NCBI GenBank assembly: GCA_963969365.1
Contig: OZ017750.1
Location: 1,612,001 to 1,676,000 of the forward strand
Direction of reading: 5' to 3'
DNA from: Asterochloris sp. CNOR1
Taxonomy: Eukaryota; Chlorophyta; Trebouxiophyceae; Trebouxiales; Trebouxiaceae
DNA length: 64,000 nt
The notes beneath the pieces are model-generated. The model was given only the letters and a program-made list of their open reading frames with translations. It was not told where the DNA came from and did no database searches. How positions within the stretch are numbered: the first letter of the stretch is position 1; each line of letters opens with the position of its first letter. A program made the translations under genes and the position numbers. Of the stretch, positions 44,201 to 59,590 are shown one piece after another.

Positions 44201-45903
44201 CGTACAGTCATCAGAGGTGCAGTACAGACGGTGGAGACTCAAGGCTTGCAGCGTGATGCAGTGCTGTGCAGCAGAAGAGCCCACCTGGGACAGCGTCTCC
44301 TCACCCCCATTGAACAGGAACACCACCGGGGCAGCCAGCGTGCTGTTGCCGTCAGCTGCCAGCGCGCGGGCCATCTCCAGCATGACGCCGATGCAGGATG
44401 CTGCATCTGAGGCCCCGGGGGACCCCAGGCCGGCATCAAAGTGGCTGGCAACGAGCAGGCCCTTGACAGCTGGGGAGGCCCCTGCAAAGGGCAACGCACT
44501 ATTGCATTGCGACTCAGTTGTCAAGGCTGCAGGGTTGTCAAGGCTGCAGAAACAGATTGCTAGCGCGAACTTAGAGGAGCTCAGGAGCGCCTTTGTACCC
44601 TGCTGAGCACACACAAGGGCATGCGGGCACCTGCCTCAGACATGCCTGCACCCGTTGTGAACCACTAAAAAAGCACTTGCTGCTGTCTGGATCATGGGCA
44701 GCAGCTTCGTTTGAGCACCAAAAAGGGTAATGTAGGCTGCTTTGCTCAAAGACATACTTGTGGGGCCAGACAACATAAGGTGAGGCTGTCATACTCATTC
44801 CGTGATTGGTCTTGCCTGCAGGCTCCAAACGCAGGATGACATTGGGCAGGCCCTGATAGATGTTGGTGATAGGGTGCTGGAAAAAGTGCATCACTGCCGC
44901 GCCAGAGACGGTCTCCAGCTCAGCCTGTAAGAGTGGGGTCCAGGGAAACCATCAGGGGACTCAGGAACAGAGGAGCACCGCAGCCCTGTCAGGACGGGGG
45001 GGCAGCTCATGAAGGGTCAGGAGCACGGCCTCATCTGGGGGCACAGCACTGCTTACTGCTCAGGTGCCAGGTCAGCAGCTGCTTTGCCATGCATTGGTGC
45101 TCTGCAGCATTGCTCGTATGCAGGGCGTGCCAGGGCTGGCACTCCAAGTCTACCAGCAGCTGGACCCTTCAGCCAGGCTTGGCTGCAGACAGGCTTGGCT
45201 GTACTATGGATGCCACCAGCAGAATGTGATGAGGACAGTGCAGCCGCCGCAGAAACCACTTGCCTTTGCCGTCAGAGCCGAGTTGGACCGCGCCACCTCG
45301 GCGACCTTTTGGGCCTCCCTGAAAACATAATCAGCAGCCAATGCCAGGTCAGGGTTAGACACCTGCAGCATGCCCAGCCATGGCTCAGATATTGCTGCCA
45401 TTCAGCCGAATAAATAGTTGGTGTACTGCAGTCTCAACGGATATGGCAAAGCTGTCTTCAAGGACAATGAGGAGCTGCCCTTCACCTGTCTGTGTGGCGT
45501 CTCCTCTGCAAGATGCCTGACATGCAGCATGGCCCGCGCCTCTGAGAACAGTGTGTCTGGCGCCTCAAGGCCCAGCGGCTCAGGCACCTCCCAAACCTGC
45601 CAGCGGCCATATACAATCTGCAGTGTGAAGGCAATGTAGCATAAGTAAGACAGCAGCGGGAGGGCAGGAGCATCTTGAGCTGGCATGCATATGTGATCTG
45701 TGTCGGCACCCAGTCAGATTGCACAGGGCACCCAAAACTCTGGGTCTCACCACTGCAAACAGAAAGAGTCCAATGGCCAGCAACCCCAGCAGGCCTGAGC
45801 CTGCTCTCCTCTTCCGGTCGGACTTGAGGGTCTCAGGGGCCTGTATCGGGGCCCCTGCGCCGGCAGCCCGGCTCCTGAAGTGTAGGCCCTCATCCTGCGC
45901 CAT
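38295..45903 (-). CDS. ERMP1/Fxna-like M28 metallopeptidase with a multi-pass C-terminal membrane region
   Basis: This is a zinc aminopeptidase-type protein of the ER-metallopeptidase-1 family, expected in the ER membrane with the catalytic domain in the lumen. The start MAQDEGLHFRSR is followed by basic residues and a first membrane helix (GLLGLLAIGLFLFAV). M28 motifs appear in order: ASHFDAGLGSPGASDAASC (His and Asp ligands, about 44430), VFLFNGGEE (catalytic and ligand Glu, about 44315), AAHGFMQHSAHAQNLGAFIN with NLEST (about 43935), and TDYGHLP with AYHTTND (final His, about 42395). All expected ligands are kept. Downstream exons encode several membrane segments (for example HMAPLALCVALPVL, FASSWAAALIYGPAAAAGAL, GGALFGIFLYCSAGFLIPW) and a C-terminal domain ending FQSQYTL. 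The model is longer than 800 residues in many exons; a few C-terminal boundaries are approximate. The intron 43889-42976 holds a hairpin and repeated acceptor copies. Confidence 0.85.
42961..43140 (-). repeat. Tandem copies of a splice acceptor plus exon start (M28 gene)
   Basis: The exon starting at 42975 (minus: CTGCAG|GGGACTGGGTTGTGGA, protein GDWVVDAF) has two upstream look-alikes. One has its acceptor edge at 43057 (CTGCAG|GGGAGCGGGTTGTGGA, protein GERVVDAY). The other is at 43127 (CTGCAG|GGGAATGTGTTGTAAG). Shifts are 82 and 70 bp. The copies decay with distance from the real exon. Confidence 0.8.
43247..43392. repeat. Imperfect inverted repeat (hairpin) in an intron of the M28 gene
   Basis: Arms of about 68-70 bases (about 43247-43314 and 43321-43392) are separated by a 6-base loop TCCATG. 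The outer 45 bases differ at about 6 positions by eye and the 12 bases next to the loop at one; the part between is looser. The arms share the block GCAGCTATGACA(G/C)TGACATG. The loop-proximal part is closed by TTGCAGCTT/AAGCTGCAA. An RNA from either strand could fold into a long hairpin. Confidence 0.85.
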
Positions 45904-46068
45904 CCTATGCGCTGGGGGGGCAATTCTGTAAGCTAGGTTGTTGCGTTAAATTATTTTGCCAAGTCAGTACATTAAACTTCAAGCATCATGTATCTATTGT
46001 TCAGGCAGGGGACAGGCAGCAATGCAACATACTACATGAAAGGATGAGTTGAGAGGTCCTTCTCTCAG

Positions 46069-46503
46069 TCATACAACAGTGATGGGGGGAATGCCAGGGT
46101 CTGGCACAACAGGCTCTGGCCCTGAGGGATCCTGGAAATCATCCTGGTTGTAGATGACAAGGAGATACAAGCTGCAGCTGGGGCAGTGGGCTATCTCTTC
46201 CCCTGCGGCCAACTCCTCCTGCATGAGCATCCAGACTCTGTGAGAGCCATTGACCAGACATCGAACTCGTCAAACTGAGGGGCAGAAGACAGGTGCAAGT
46301 GGCAGCTCTGGACCTGATCTGCTGCTGGCTACAGGGTGTTGCTGCTCCCTTGACACCAGCCATGGCCGGGCCAGGCTGTCAGCAGTGCTGGCAGAGCCCA
46401 CCTTGGTGATCTGAAATAGATCGCCACAGGGACACTGGTATGTGAAAGCCTTCAGCTCCTCGTCCCACTTCATGTCCTCAATCTCCACTTCGTCATAGCT
46501 CAT
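46069..46503 (-). CDS. DPH3: Diphthamide biosynthesis protein 3 (CSL zinc-finger protein)
   Basis: DPH3 (KTI11 in yeast) is a small iron- or zinc-binding protein. It feeds electrons to the DPH1-DPH2 radical enzyme in the first step of diphthamide formation on elongation factor 2, and is also linked to Elongator tRNA modification in the cytosol. Two exons (46503-46402, 46218-46069) give an 83-residue protein, the normal size. It begins MSYDEVEIEDMKWDEE, the family's diagnostic start. Metal-binding cysteines are Cys24 and Cys26 (QCPCGDLFQI) and Cys46 and Cys49 (HCPSCSLYL). The intron is phase 0, AAG|GTGGGC to GCATGCAG. The C-terminus is Pro/Val-rich and variable in the family. It lies 165 bp behind the M28 gene start and diverges from ClpR across 343 bp. 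Confidence 0.95.
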
Positions 46504-46846
46504 GGCTTCCTGACTACTTCTGCGCTGCGCTCCTCTCTGTCCTTCTGACTTTGGGTGAAGCAAGTTGCACAGCCCTCTGTTGGAGCACAACTGCTTCCTC
46601 AGCACCTGCAGAGGCTGCGCATGTGTGGGGTGTAAGCTGCACCCAGCTGTGTCTGTCAGGAGCAGCCAAAATTTTGTTTAAACGTCCAAGACAGCTAGAG
46701 CCGGAGTCTGCCTGAACTCACTTGGTGAACTAGTGGGTGAAAGAGCCTTTGCAGAACTCTCTTAGTTCAGGCAAGTCTCTGCCCACCGGCCGCCGACGGT
46801 GCCGCCGATTTGAAGAGACTTTAAAGCCCACGACACACACCATCGA
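46504..46846. promoter_or_regulatory. Shared upstream region of DPH3 and ClpR
   Basis: This 343-bp gap lies between the two divergent start codons. It contains no open frame with protein-like composition. An AT-richer stretch at 46665-46685 (AAATTTTGTTTAAACG) is the only local composition change I saw. Confidence 0.5.
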
Positions 46847-49786
46847 ATGCAGGACTGCCTGCACAGCCGCGTGAGCAGTTTCAGAGGCAACTCCCTGAGG
46901 AGACAGCAGGGGCTTGCCCAGTACCGCTGCCTTGGGGGCCAGCAGGGCAGATGCAGGCAGGTGCAGCCCTGCAGGTGAGGCATGCTATGTGATCAGGCCA
47001 CGCTGCGCTCGCTCTTGAACATTGTCTTTCATGGCAGGAATTGGTCCGCTCCCTTGCAGGGCCAGCATGGGGATAGGATTCACAGAGGGGCTGGTGCTGC
47101 CAGGCAGGGAGCATGTGGAGCCTCCTAAGCTGTTTCGCCCTGACAAGAAGGATTATGGCCTGTCCCTGCGTCAGATGGCTGCACTCGGCCTCACAGACAC
47201 AAACGTATCCAGAGAGCTGGAAGAGAATGAGGCAAGGCTGAGATCCTGCTGTCACCTGCTGTCACTATAGTCCTTCTAGCTTCAGCCTTGAAGCTCCTGT
47301 GCACTACAGCTCACCTTCTTCAGGCTTGCGCTTGGCATTTCGAGGGCTGCTCTTCACTCCGCAGCACCTTGCGTCAGAAGTCCTGTTCCTGCTCCTCCAT
47401 GTGACAGGCCACCTGATGCAGCATCGCTGATTTGCGGCAGCGCTGCATTTCTCACCTCACTCACCCCTGTCCAGGCCAGATGGCAAGAGCTTCCCTGCAG
47501 TGGAGGCACCCCCCCTTGGCAACACTGTATATGGCTGCAGATGTCCATTTCTAGCCAGTCAGTCACGATCCGGCTTCCCACAATCTTTGCAACACCGCCT
47601 GCCTGCAGATGGCAATTTCTGCCAAGGCCGCCTATGCAAGCCAGCCTGTCACCACCACTGCTGGCCACCGCACAGCGACCACCATGCGTTCAGCTGGGGG
47701 AGGAGGAGGGCGTCGGCGGGGCAAGTCCCCGCCAGACCTGCCCTCCATGCTCCTCGACAGCCGTATCTGCTTCATTGGCATGCCGGTGGGTTGGTGGTAC
47801 CTACCTCTCTTTGCATTACCCGCAACATTGCTGTTGCCCCATGCAGGCAAGGCCATCTTTGTTGTTGGCATACGGATGAGCTGCCAGCAGCAGGCCTGGC
47901 ACAGCCTGTCTTGCTGGCTGTAGGTGCTGTACCTGCCTGTGACTGTATCGCTTGTGTTGCCACCTGCACACATGGGGCCTTGGTTGCTGGAGACCCTGTG
48001 CATGGTGGCTGCGGGCAGAGTGTTGAGGCAAGTGCAGTAGCCACAAATGTACTGCTGCAGCAGATGTGATGCCTCTGTACCTGCAGCAGGTGCCCATCAT
48101 GTTGGGCCTGCTGGGCCTTGCCCATCATCAGGGCGCTCTGCCAGTCCCCAAAACAACTGCTGCAGCAGAGGTGGTCGCCTATCCCGTTGCCTCACTGCTG
48201 CCTGCCCTGGTCCCCTGCTGCAGCTGGTGCCTGCCGTGACTGAGCTGGTCGTCTCTGAGCTCCTCTGGCTGGGGTACAACTACCCCGAGAAGCCTGTGTA
48301 CATCTACCTCAACTGCATCGGGTCCCAGGATGCGCGGGGCCAGTCCCTGGGCTTTGAGCAGGAGGCCTATGCCATCATGGACACCATTGCCTACATCAAG
48401 CCAGAGATCTACACCCTGACAATTGGGGCAGCCTATGGGAATGCTGCGATGATTCTGGCCTCAGGCAAGAAGGGCAACAGGTGAGCGCTGGCATGGGTGC
48501 ATGGGAGATGCCTGCCCTGCGCTGCCGCCCTACACTGCCTGGGGCAGGGGGAGAAGTGGGCCTGTGATGGCGTGGCCATCCCATTTTCTCAGCAGCATTG
48601 ATCGCAGCTGCTTGAAGGACTTGAACACTTGAACACAGCACGCCCAAGCATGAGCAGGCTGGCAGGCTTGTGGCGCGCCCTTGCGCAGCAAGCGTGGTCT
48701 GGCTGCAGCCGGCCACCATAGACGTCTAGATAAAGAATCTGTCCCAATGGTTGCTGGGTCAAAGTGCAGTATCCATGCACAATGTCAGATTACAGGCCCC
48801 CTGAGCTGCCTGCCTGTGCACTGCTGAGTCCTTACACGACCTCACAGGTGTCATCAGGCATTCCACCACCATTTCCCGTGCAGGTGGTCACTGCCCAATG
48901 CGCGCATCATGACCTGCCCCCCACGCATGAACCGCTCCTTTGGGAGCACCAGCGATATCATGATCAAGGCCAATGAGCTGGAGTACAACACCCAGATGTA
49001 TGTGGACTTCATGTCCAAGTATACAGGTAGGCCCAGCTCCCTGTAGATCTGCTACCTGCTGACAGCAGATGCAGGGATTGCATTCCCCCTTGGCTAGCAG
49101 CATGCTGCATAAGAATGGAAGAGGCTGCCAAAGCCAGCCAGGACTTACACGGGATATCCTGGCTTCTGCGTACTCCTGTCCCTCTGCTGCTCTTGCTGTG
49201 CATACCTAATCGTCTCTGCATCCAAGCCTCCCAGCTCTCCTTCACGTCTGCTGCTCCTGCCTGTCAGCCTCCCCCCGCCAGCCATCCCCTCAGCTCCCCT
49301 GCCCCTGGTGCAGGGCACAGCAAGGAAAAGATGCGCAAGGATATTGGCCGCAAGCGTTACTTCACCCCTCTCCAGGCTATCGACTATGGCATCATTGACA
49401 AAATTGTGCAACCCATGGACCAGGCTATCGAAATCAACAAAGTAAGCATGTCTTTATCAAGTGTTGGCTGCTGGTTGCAGTATACTACATTTCGCCTGCC
49501 TGCGCACAGCCTGCCAACCAGAAGTGGGCGCCAGACTGCCTGCTGCTAGGCTGGGAGCATGCCAGACAGCATTGTGCAAGGTTGGCCTGCCAATGGATGG
49601 CACCAGATTATTGGCACTGCTGCTGGGCTTGCAGTGCCAGCTATGGCAGAGTCATGCGTGGGCGGCCAGCTAGATTCAGTGGTTTTCGTTCTGCAGGATT
49701 ATGGGGCTGTGATGGCAAGGCAGCAGGCGCAGCAGCGGCCCGTGCAGAGGGAGACAGCTGGGGCCAGCGCTGACGCAGGCTACTGA
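46847..49786 (+). CDS. ClpR: non-catalytic ClpP-like subunit of the plastid Clp protease
   Basis: ClpR subunits sit in the plastid ClpPR core rings with ClpP but cannot cleave. The first exon (46847-46974, MQDCLHSRVSSFRGN) is basic and acid-free like a transit peptide. It continues MGIGFTEGLVLPGREHVEPP, a linker, then PPDLPSMLLDSRICFIGMP and LVPAVTELVVSELLWLGYN. The position of the ClpP serine is glycine (TIGAAYGNAAMILASG, about 48435) and that of the histidine is cysteine (NARIMTCPPRMNRSF, about 48910), so the triad is lost, as expected for ClpR. It then has RKDIGRKRYFTPLQAIDYGI, IDKIVQ and a tail ending ASADAGY. The subtype (R1, R3 or R4-like) cannot be set by eye. The second exon ends near 47236 where no good GT donor fits: a GC donor (AAG|GCTGAG) or a weak GTCACT at about 47263 keeps frame. 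It is divergent from DPH3 and convergent with the MFS gene. Confidence 0.9.
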
Positions 49787-49947
49787 GCTGAGGCGGACTG
49801 TGCAACCACTCTGACTTGCTTCTGTGAGCTGTACATTTGACATTCATGTTGATGAAATGAATGACTTCAGCAGGGGGTCTATAAACACGCATAATAGCAG
49901 AAAGAATGAAGGTGATGGTACAGGTATAGTCCCAACATGTTCACTAA

Positions 49948-52900
49948 TCATCGTTCAAACACTGGGACTTCCTCCCTATCTGCAGTGAGCAAGGTCCCTG
50001 CAGAGCCCTCTCCCATGATCTCTTCTTGCAACACAGCTGGTCCGGTGTCCATGGCAGCAACAGCTTGAAGGTTGTGAGGTGCAACCTCCTTCCTTGGGAT
50101 GAGAGGCAGCAGCAGAAACAGCACACTGGCGCCAACCCCCTGCATCCAAGAGGAGATCACATTGCTGCTCAGTGTTCGGTGCTGCAGCAGATAGTCTACA
50201 AGCTTACCTGCAACAGCGCGGTAGTGCTGAATGTGAAGGCAAAGCCCCTTTCGAGCATAATGCCTCCAAAGACAGCAGAGCCTGACCAGCCTGCAGCAGC
50301 AAGCCCCAGGGTCAGAGAGAAGAGGGGACAGCGTCAAGTTGTGCTGGCTTACAGGTCAGCAGCTGGACTGACCCAGCACAAACAGGGACTCAAATGAGTT
50401 CCACATCCCCCTTTTCTCCTGCAGCAATGGCAATAGCATACAGTCAGCAGGCCAGCAAGCAGCAGATGCTGCAAAGCTTGATCCACACAAGCGACCCCAC
50501 CTTGGGAACAAAGTCCATGAGAATAGACTTCTGCAGCGGATAGGATGCATTGATCAGGGAGGTCCGCACACAATAGATTGGGATGACCAGCCAAGGGTGG
50601 CGCCAGAGGCCGGGATGCAAGCCCAGGATGGCCAGCAGAGCGACCCCGGAAAATTTAAGAAAAAGAATGGTCTGCACCCTTCCTGCAGGTATGGGGAGGC
50701 CATGCCGTTTGAGGTGACAACAGGAGCAGGCAGCAGACTGCTCATACACTGACTCGCCTGCTCCCAAACAACCAAGCTAGCTGAAATGGTTCCCCAGAAT
50801 GTAATCAACAAACAGGGCAGCAGCAGCGTTGAAGCTATGATGCTGAGGAGACATCAGCTCAGCAGTGGCCGCCTCCTGGAACGCACTTGGGGCACGCGAC
50901 TCACCTAGCAGTCTGGAGACAGGGCTCCCCAGCACTGAACACAAGGCCAGCACCAGCGGGGTGCCAGCCAGAACGAAATTGACAGCAATGGGGCTGAGAT
51001 TCACTTCTTGCAGAAGAAATATTGGCATGAAACGTATGGTCCTGCAGGAGACAGGACAGCAAGCATGGGGCTTGCAGGCAGGACAGCAAACAATGTGACA
51101 ACAGCAAAGAGAAGAACAGTACAGTCGTGATGACTACAGCAGCCCAAGCACCATGGTGTTGGCCTGCCCTGCTGTTCCAGGCCTGCAGCATGCTGACCAT
51201 CCTCTGTGCATCTGAGGCAGGGCACTGACACCTCAATCCAGAAGTGACCCACAATGGCTAACACCATGCCTTGGCAGGCAGGGCAGCAGGGGCAGTTGAT
51301 GCACAGCAGGGCATCCCACCGTTGCAGGGCACTCACATTCCAGACGCAACTCCGGTGATGAAGTCAGAGACAGCCATGATGTAGGGCACAGATGCCGTCG
51401 ACAGGCAGGCACAGCGTCTGCTCCCAGGCTTCATGAGCAGTGCCTGCCCACCAAGCTCTGCTGCGTCGTCACCTGCAGAGGCAAGGCGTCAACGTGCAGA
51501 GCCCCTTGCCAATGGTGAGAGGTGACTGCTGAGCGCAGGAGTCTGACGTTGGCCGGCACTTCACTCTCACCTGCGCCTTGTGGCAGCAGAGGCTGCTTGA
51601 CGGCATCACTCTCATGGCCCAGAGCCTTCCTGTCATCAAATTGCAGCAGCACCAGAGCCGGCACCTGCAGATAACACGCAACTTTGCTATCTGGCCCCAG
51701 ACCTTGCTGGCGCCCACAGGCTGCACAAGCTCTGGCCGGCATGCAGACGTGATGCACCCCAGGCTGGCGGCGGCACCTTGTCAGCAGCTGGGACTCGTCC
51801 ATGAGCACCTGAATGCAGACAAACTCACCATGGCACAAGCTGTTGATCGGGAACTCGAACATGGCCCGAGCATCCTGGCTAGCACACCGCTTCAGGCTCC
51901 AGCCCCAGCCTTACTTGCTGCTGGCACAGACATGGATGCTGACTGCCAGCGCGAACCGTGTGGCAGTCAGGGCAAGCTGACAAGGCATGGACTCACCAGC
52001 GCAGCCGCCATGCCAATCAGGATCACCCGCTCCAGCGAGGTCACGTCCCAGCTGTTGCCAGTGACCCAGAAGACGATGGCAGATATCAGCGGCCCACAGG
52101 ACATGGACAGGATCAGCGTGCTAAACAGGTAGCTGTACAGCTGGCTCCTGTTGCCTGCATGGCAGGCAGAACGAAAGCGAAAGTGAGCCTTCAAGGCAAG
52201 TGCAAGGCAACTGGAACGGCAACATACTTCAGAGGGAACGGGCCCTCAGGGGACCATAGCGTGCTGCAGGCAGCCAGCTCCTGCAGATCAACTTCATGAG
52301 GGCTGGCCCTGTCACAGGCAGCACCATAAGGGTTCACTGGCTTGGCCATTCCTCGACCCCTGACACTGCTGCAGGCAGCCGCTCCTGTGCAAGCTCTGCA
52401 AGGCCAGCATGGCTCCATGCAGCACCACTGAGTCTGCCACAGCTTCAGCAGCTCTCACCAGTGGGCACTGAGTCTGCCAGCAATGATTCCACCACTGGCC
52501 CTGCTGCCTGCGCAGAGCCCCAAAGAATGCACGCGCAGCACAAAACGAGATACTTGCTGTCTGTGGTGAGGTAGGGCAGGTGTATAGTCTCTGGCTGCAA
52601 CAGCACAGCCGTCACTGTGCAGGCTATGGCACCTACAGGGCAGACAAGGGAAAGTCCACTGTTGCAGTATGCTTGTCATGCAGAGGCTGTGCAACTGCCC
52701 TGGGTAGGCACCAAGATGGAACAACATTGCAGAGGCCGCATAAGCACAGGCTGACAGGGCAGCAGCCCACAATCACAACCAGTCCGGCCTCCGAAGAACG
52801 CATTCAGTAACACCTCAGGGCCAACAGGACAATTACGGTGCTCACAGATATAGAAGCTCGAGATGATTTTGAGCACCTTAGACCGTCCCATCCAGGGCCG

Positions 52901-53175
52901 ATCAGCCAACCAGCCCAGGGGCAGAGAGGTCAGGGCCACAGCACACCCCTGCATCCCTTGCGTGTAGCCCACCAGCTGCAGAGAGAAGTGGACCGTCAGC
53001 TCTTCAGCAAGCTCAGCCAACCAGACGCCCTCATTGCCCTCCACTTGAAAGGGTAGTTTCAGGAGCATGCTCCCACCTTGGTGCTGCGGCCCCACTCAAG
53101 GAAGATGTAGGTGGCAAGCGCTGCACACACAGCAACATGAAGCACTGTCAGCATGGCGTCAATGGGATTGAGCAT
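49948..53175 (-). CDS. Major facilitator superfamily permease
   Basis: This is a multi-pass secondary transporter whose substrate cannot be told. The model starts MLNPIDAMLTVLHVAVCAAL (53175), the first membrane helix, then LVGYTQGMQGCAVALTSLPL and the MFS motif A-like loop GWLADRPWMGRSKVLK. Later exons give FSTLILSMSCGPLISAIVFW, VNLSPIAVNFVLAGTPLVLA, KFSGVALLAILGLHPG and the pair KRGMWNSFESLFVLG / WSGSAVFGGIMLERGFAFTF. These are followed by VGASVLFLLLPLIPRKE and a hydrophilic tail ending VPVFER. The segment NSFES..GSAVFGG is typical, from memory, of a eukaryotic MFS group found in algae and plants. About 12 membrane segments are plausible; some middle exons (50.7-52.2 kb) are only roughly placed. 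An upstream exon cannot be excluded, but the frame before 53175 meets a stop. It diverges from MDAR by 460 bp. Confidence 0.75.
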
Positions 53176-53635
53176 ATCTGAAACAAGCAGGGCACACCAG
53201 AGGCATTCCACATGCCCTGTGCAACGCCATCTGCCAATCTAAAGGTGAATGTGCACACCTGCAGGGTCAAAGTTGAGAGCATGAATGACAAGAGACCATC
53301 AGCACCCAGGAGGGATGGGCTGCCTGCAGCTTAAGAGCATGAATGAAGGAGCGTCCTGTGTCAGAAACACTGCCAGAGAGATGGACCCTGGTCTGCATGT
53401 GAGTTGCTGCTTACGACATTGTGGTTGCCCCTCATCCAGCGCCCCACTCTGATCAACTGCCTGACCTGCTGTCTCCAGGACAATACAGGTCACCTTGGCA
53501 AGAAAGGCAGCAGTATCAGCAGCAGACAAGCCTCACAGCCAGACAGAGCACCCAGTCAAGCAGTGACCGCTGCACGCAGCGTACAGCCAGCGATCTGCAA
53601 AAATTTTGCGTCGCGTCCTCGCATCATCACCAGGA
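53176..53635. promoter_or_regulatory. Shared upstream region of the MFS gene and MDAR
   Basis: This 460-bp gap lies between divergent start codons. Open frames here do not connect in frame to either gene, so I read it as promoters plus 5' untranslated sequence. Confidence 0.5.
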
Positions 53636-58854
<5,219 letters not shown>

Positions 58855-59590
58855 GGTACACAGAGAGGGCACAGCTGTGGACGCTCACACGTCCTCGGCT
58901 GCCTCGCATGCTGTACTGTACAACATCTGATTGAGGGTGTAAGGAAGCTGCCTGCACCTGCACGACTCTGCTGCCCTGAGCATGGTGTGGTGTAATGTTC
59001 CTGGCAGCGCTGCACTGCCACTGCGCACTGGAGAATGTCCTGTATGTCAATGTACATTAATTGCACAGGCCTGTTGCTCCAGCACCAAATGCCCAACAGA
59101 ATTTCACTGCACTCTTGTGCAGGTGACTGCTTCAGCTGCCAACCTTGGGCACTATCCCCAGGGCAACAGGAAGTCCGTGTCCATTTCATGCTTTCAGAAG
59201 CCCTCATTCACGACTGTGAGGGGGGCTACCACTGGCAGGCCAATGGCCTCAAGTGCATCCTGTAACACGCACTGCCTCAGAGCACCACATGCCAGGGCAC
59301 AGGCACAAGTGTGCAGCCTTGCAGCTGCCTCCTCAGCCCGCACTGTCCAAATGCAATTCTTTTGAGCGACTTCTTTTGAGCGCATGAATAGTGGTATCTT
59401 GTAACAATGCTATTGCTACAATAGTGGGTTCAGGGAAGCTGATGAAATGTTAGGCAATGCGGGTTCAAGGTTGGGGCTGCCTCCAGCACAGTGACTCAGT
59501 TCAAATAAGTATCCTCAGTGTGTGTGCAAAATGCAGCAATGTGGCTGGCATGCAGCAAACTTGTTGTGTCAGCTGTGCACTCTGCAGCTG
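58855..59590. terminator. Convergent intergenic region with 3' processing signals
   Basis: This holds the 3' flanks of MDAR and the CBS gene. On the plus strand TGTAA, the usual polyadenylation signal of green algae, occurs at 58938-58942, 58991-58995 and 59261-59265, with another near 59400. Open frames here (for example 59035-59265) do not join to either gene in a convincing way. Confidence 0.5.

Noticed and set aside
59035-59265. Possible extra MDAR 3' exon or small gene after the stop
   Set aside because: The open frame follows a plausible acceptor, but the MDAR stop at 58854 already matches the family's C-terminus, and the frame has no motif; it is better read as 3' flank with TGTAA signals.
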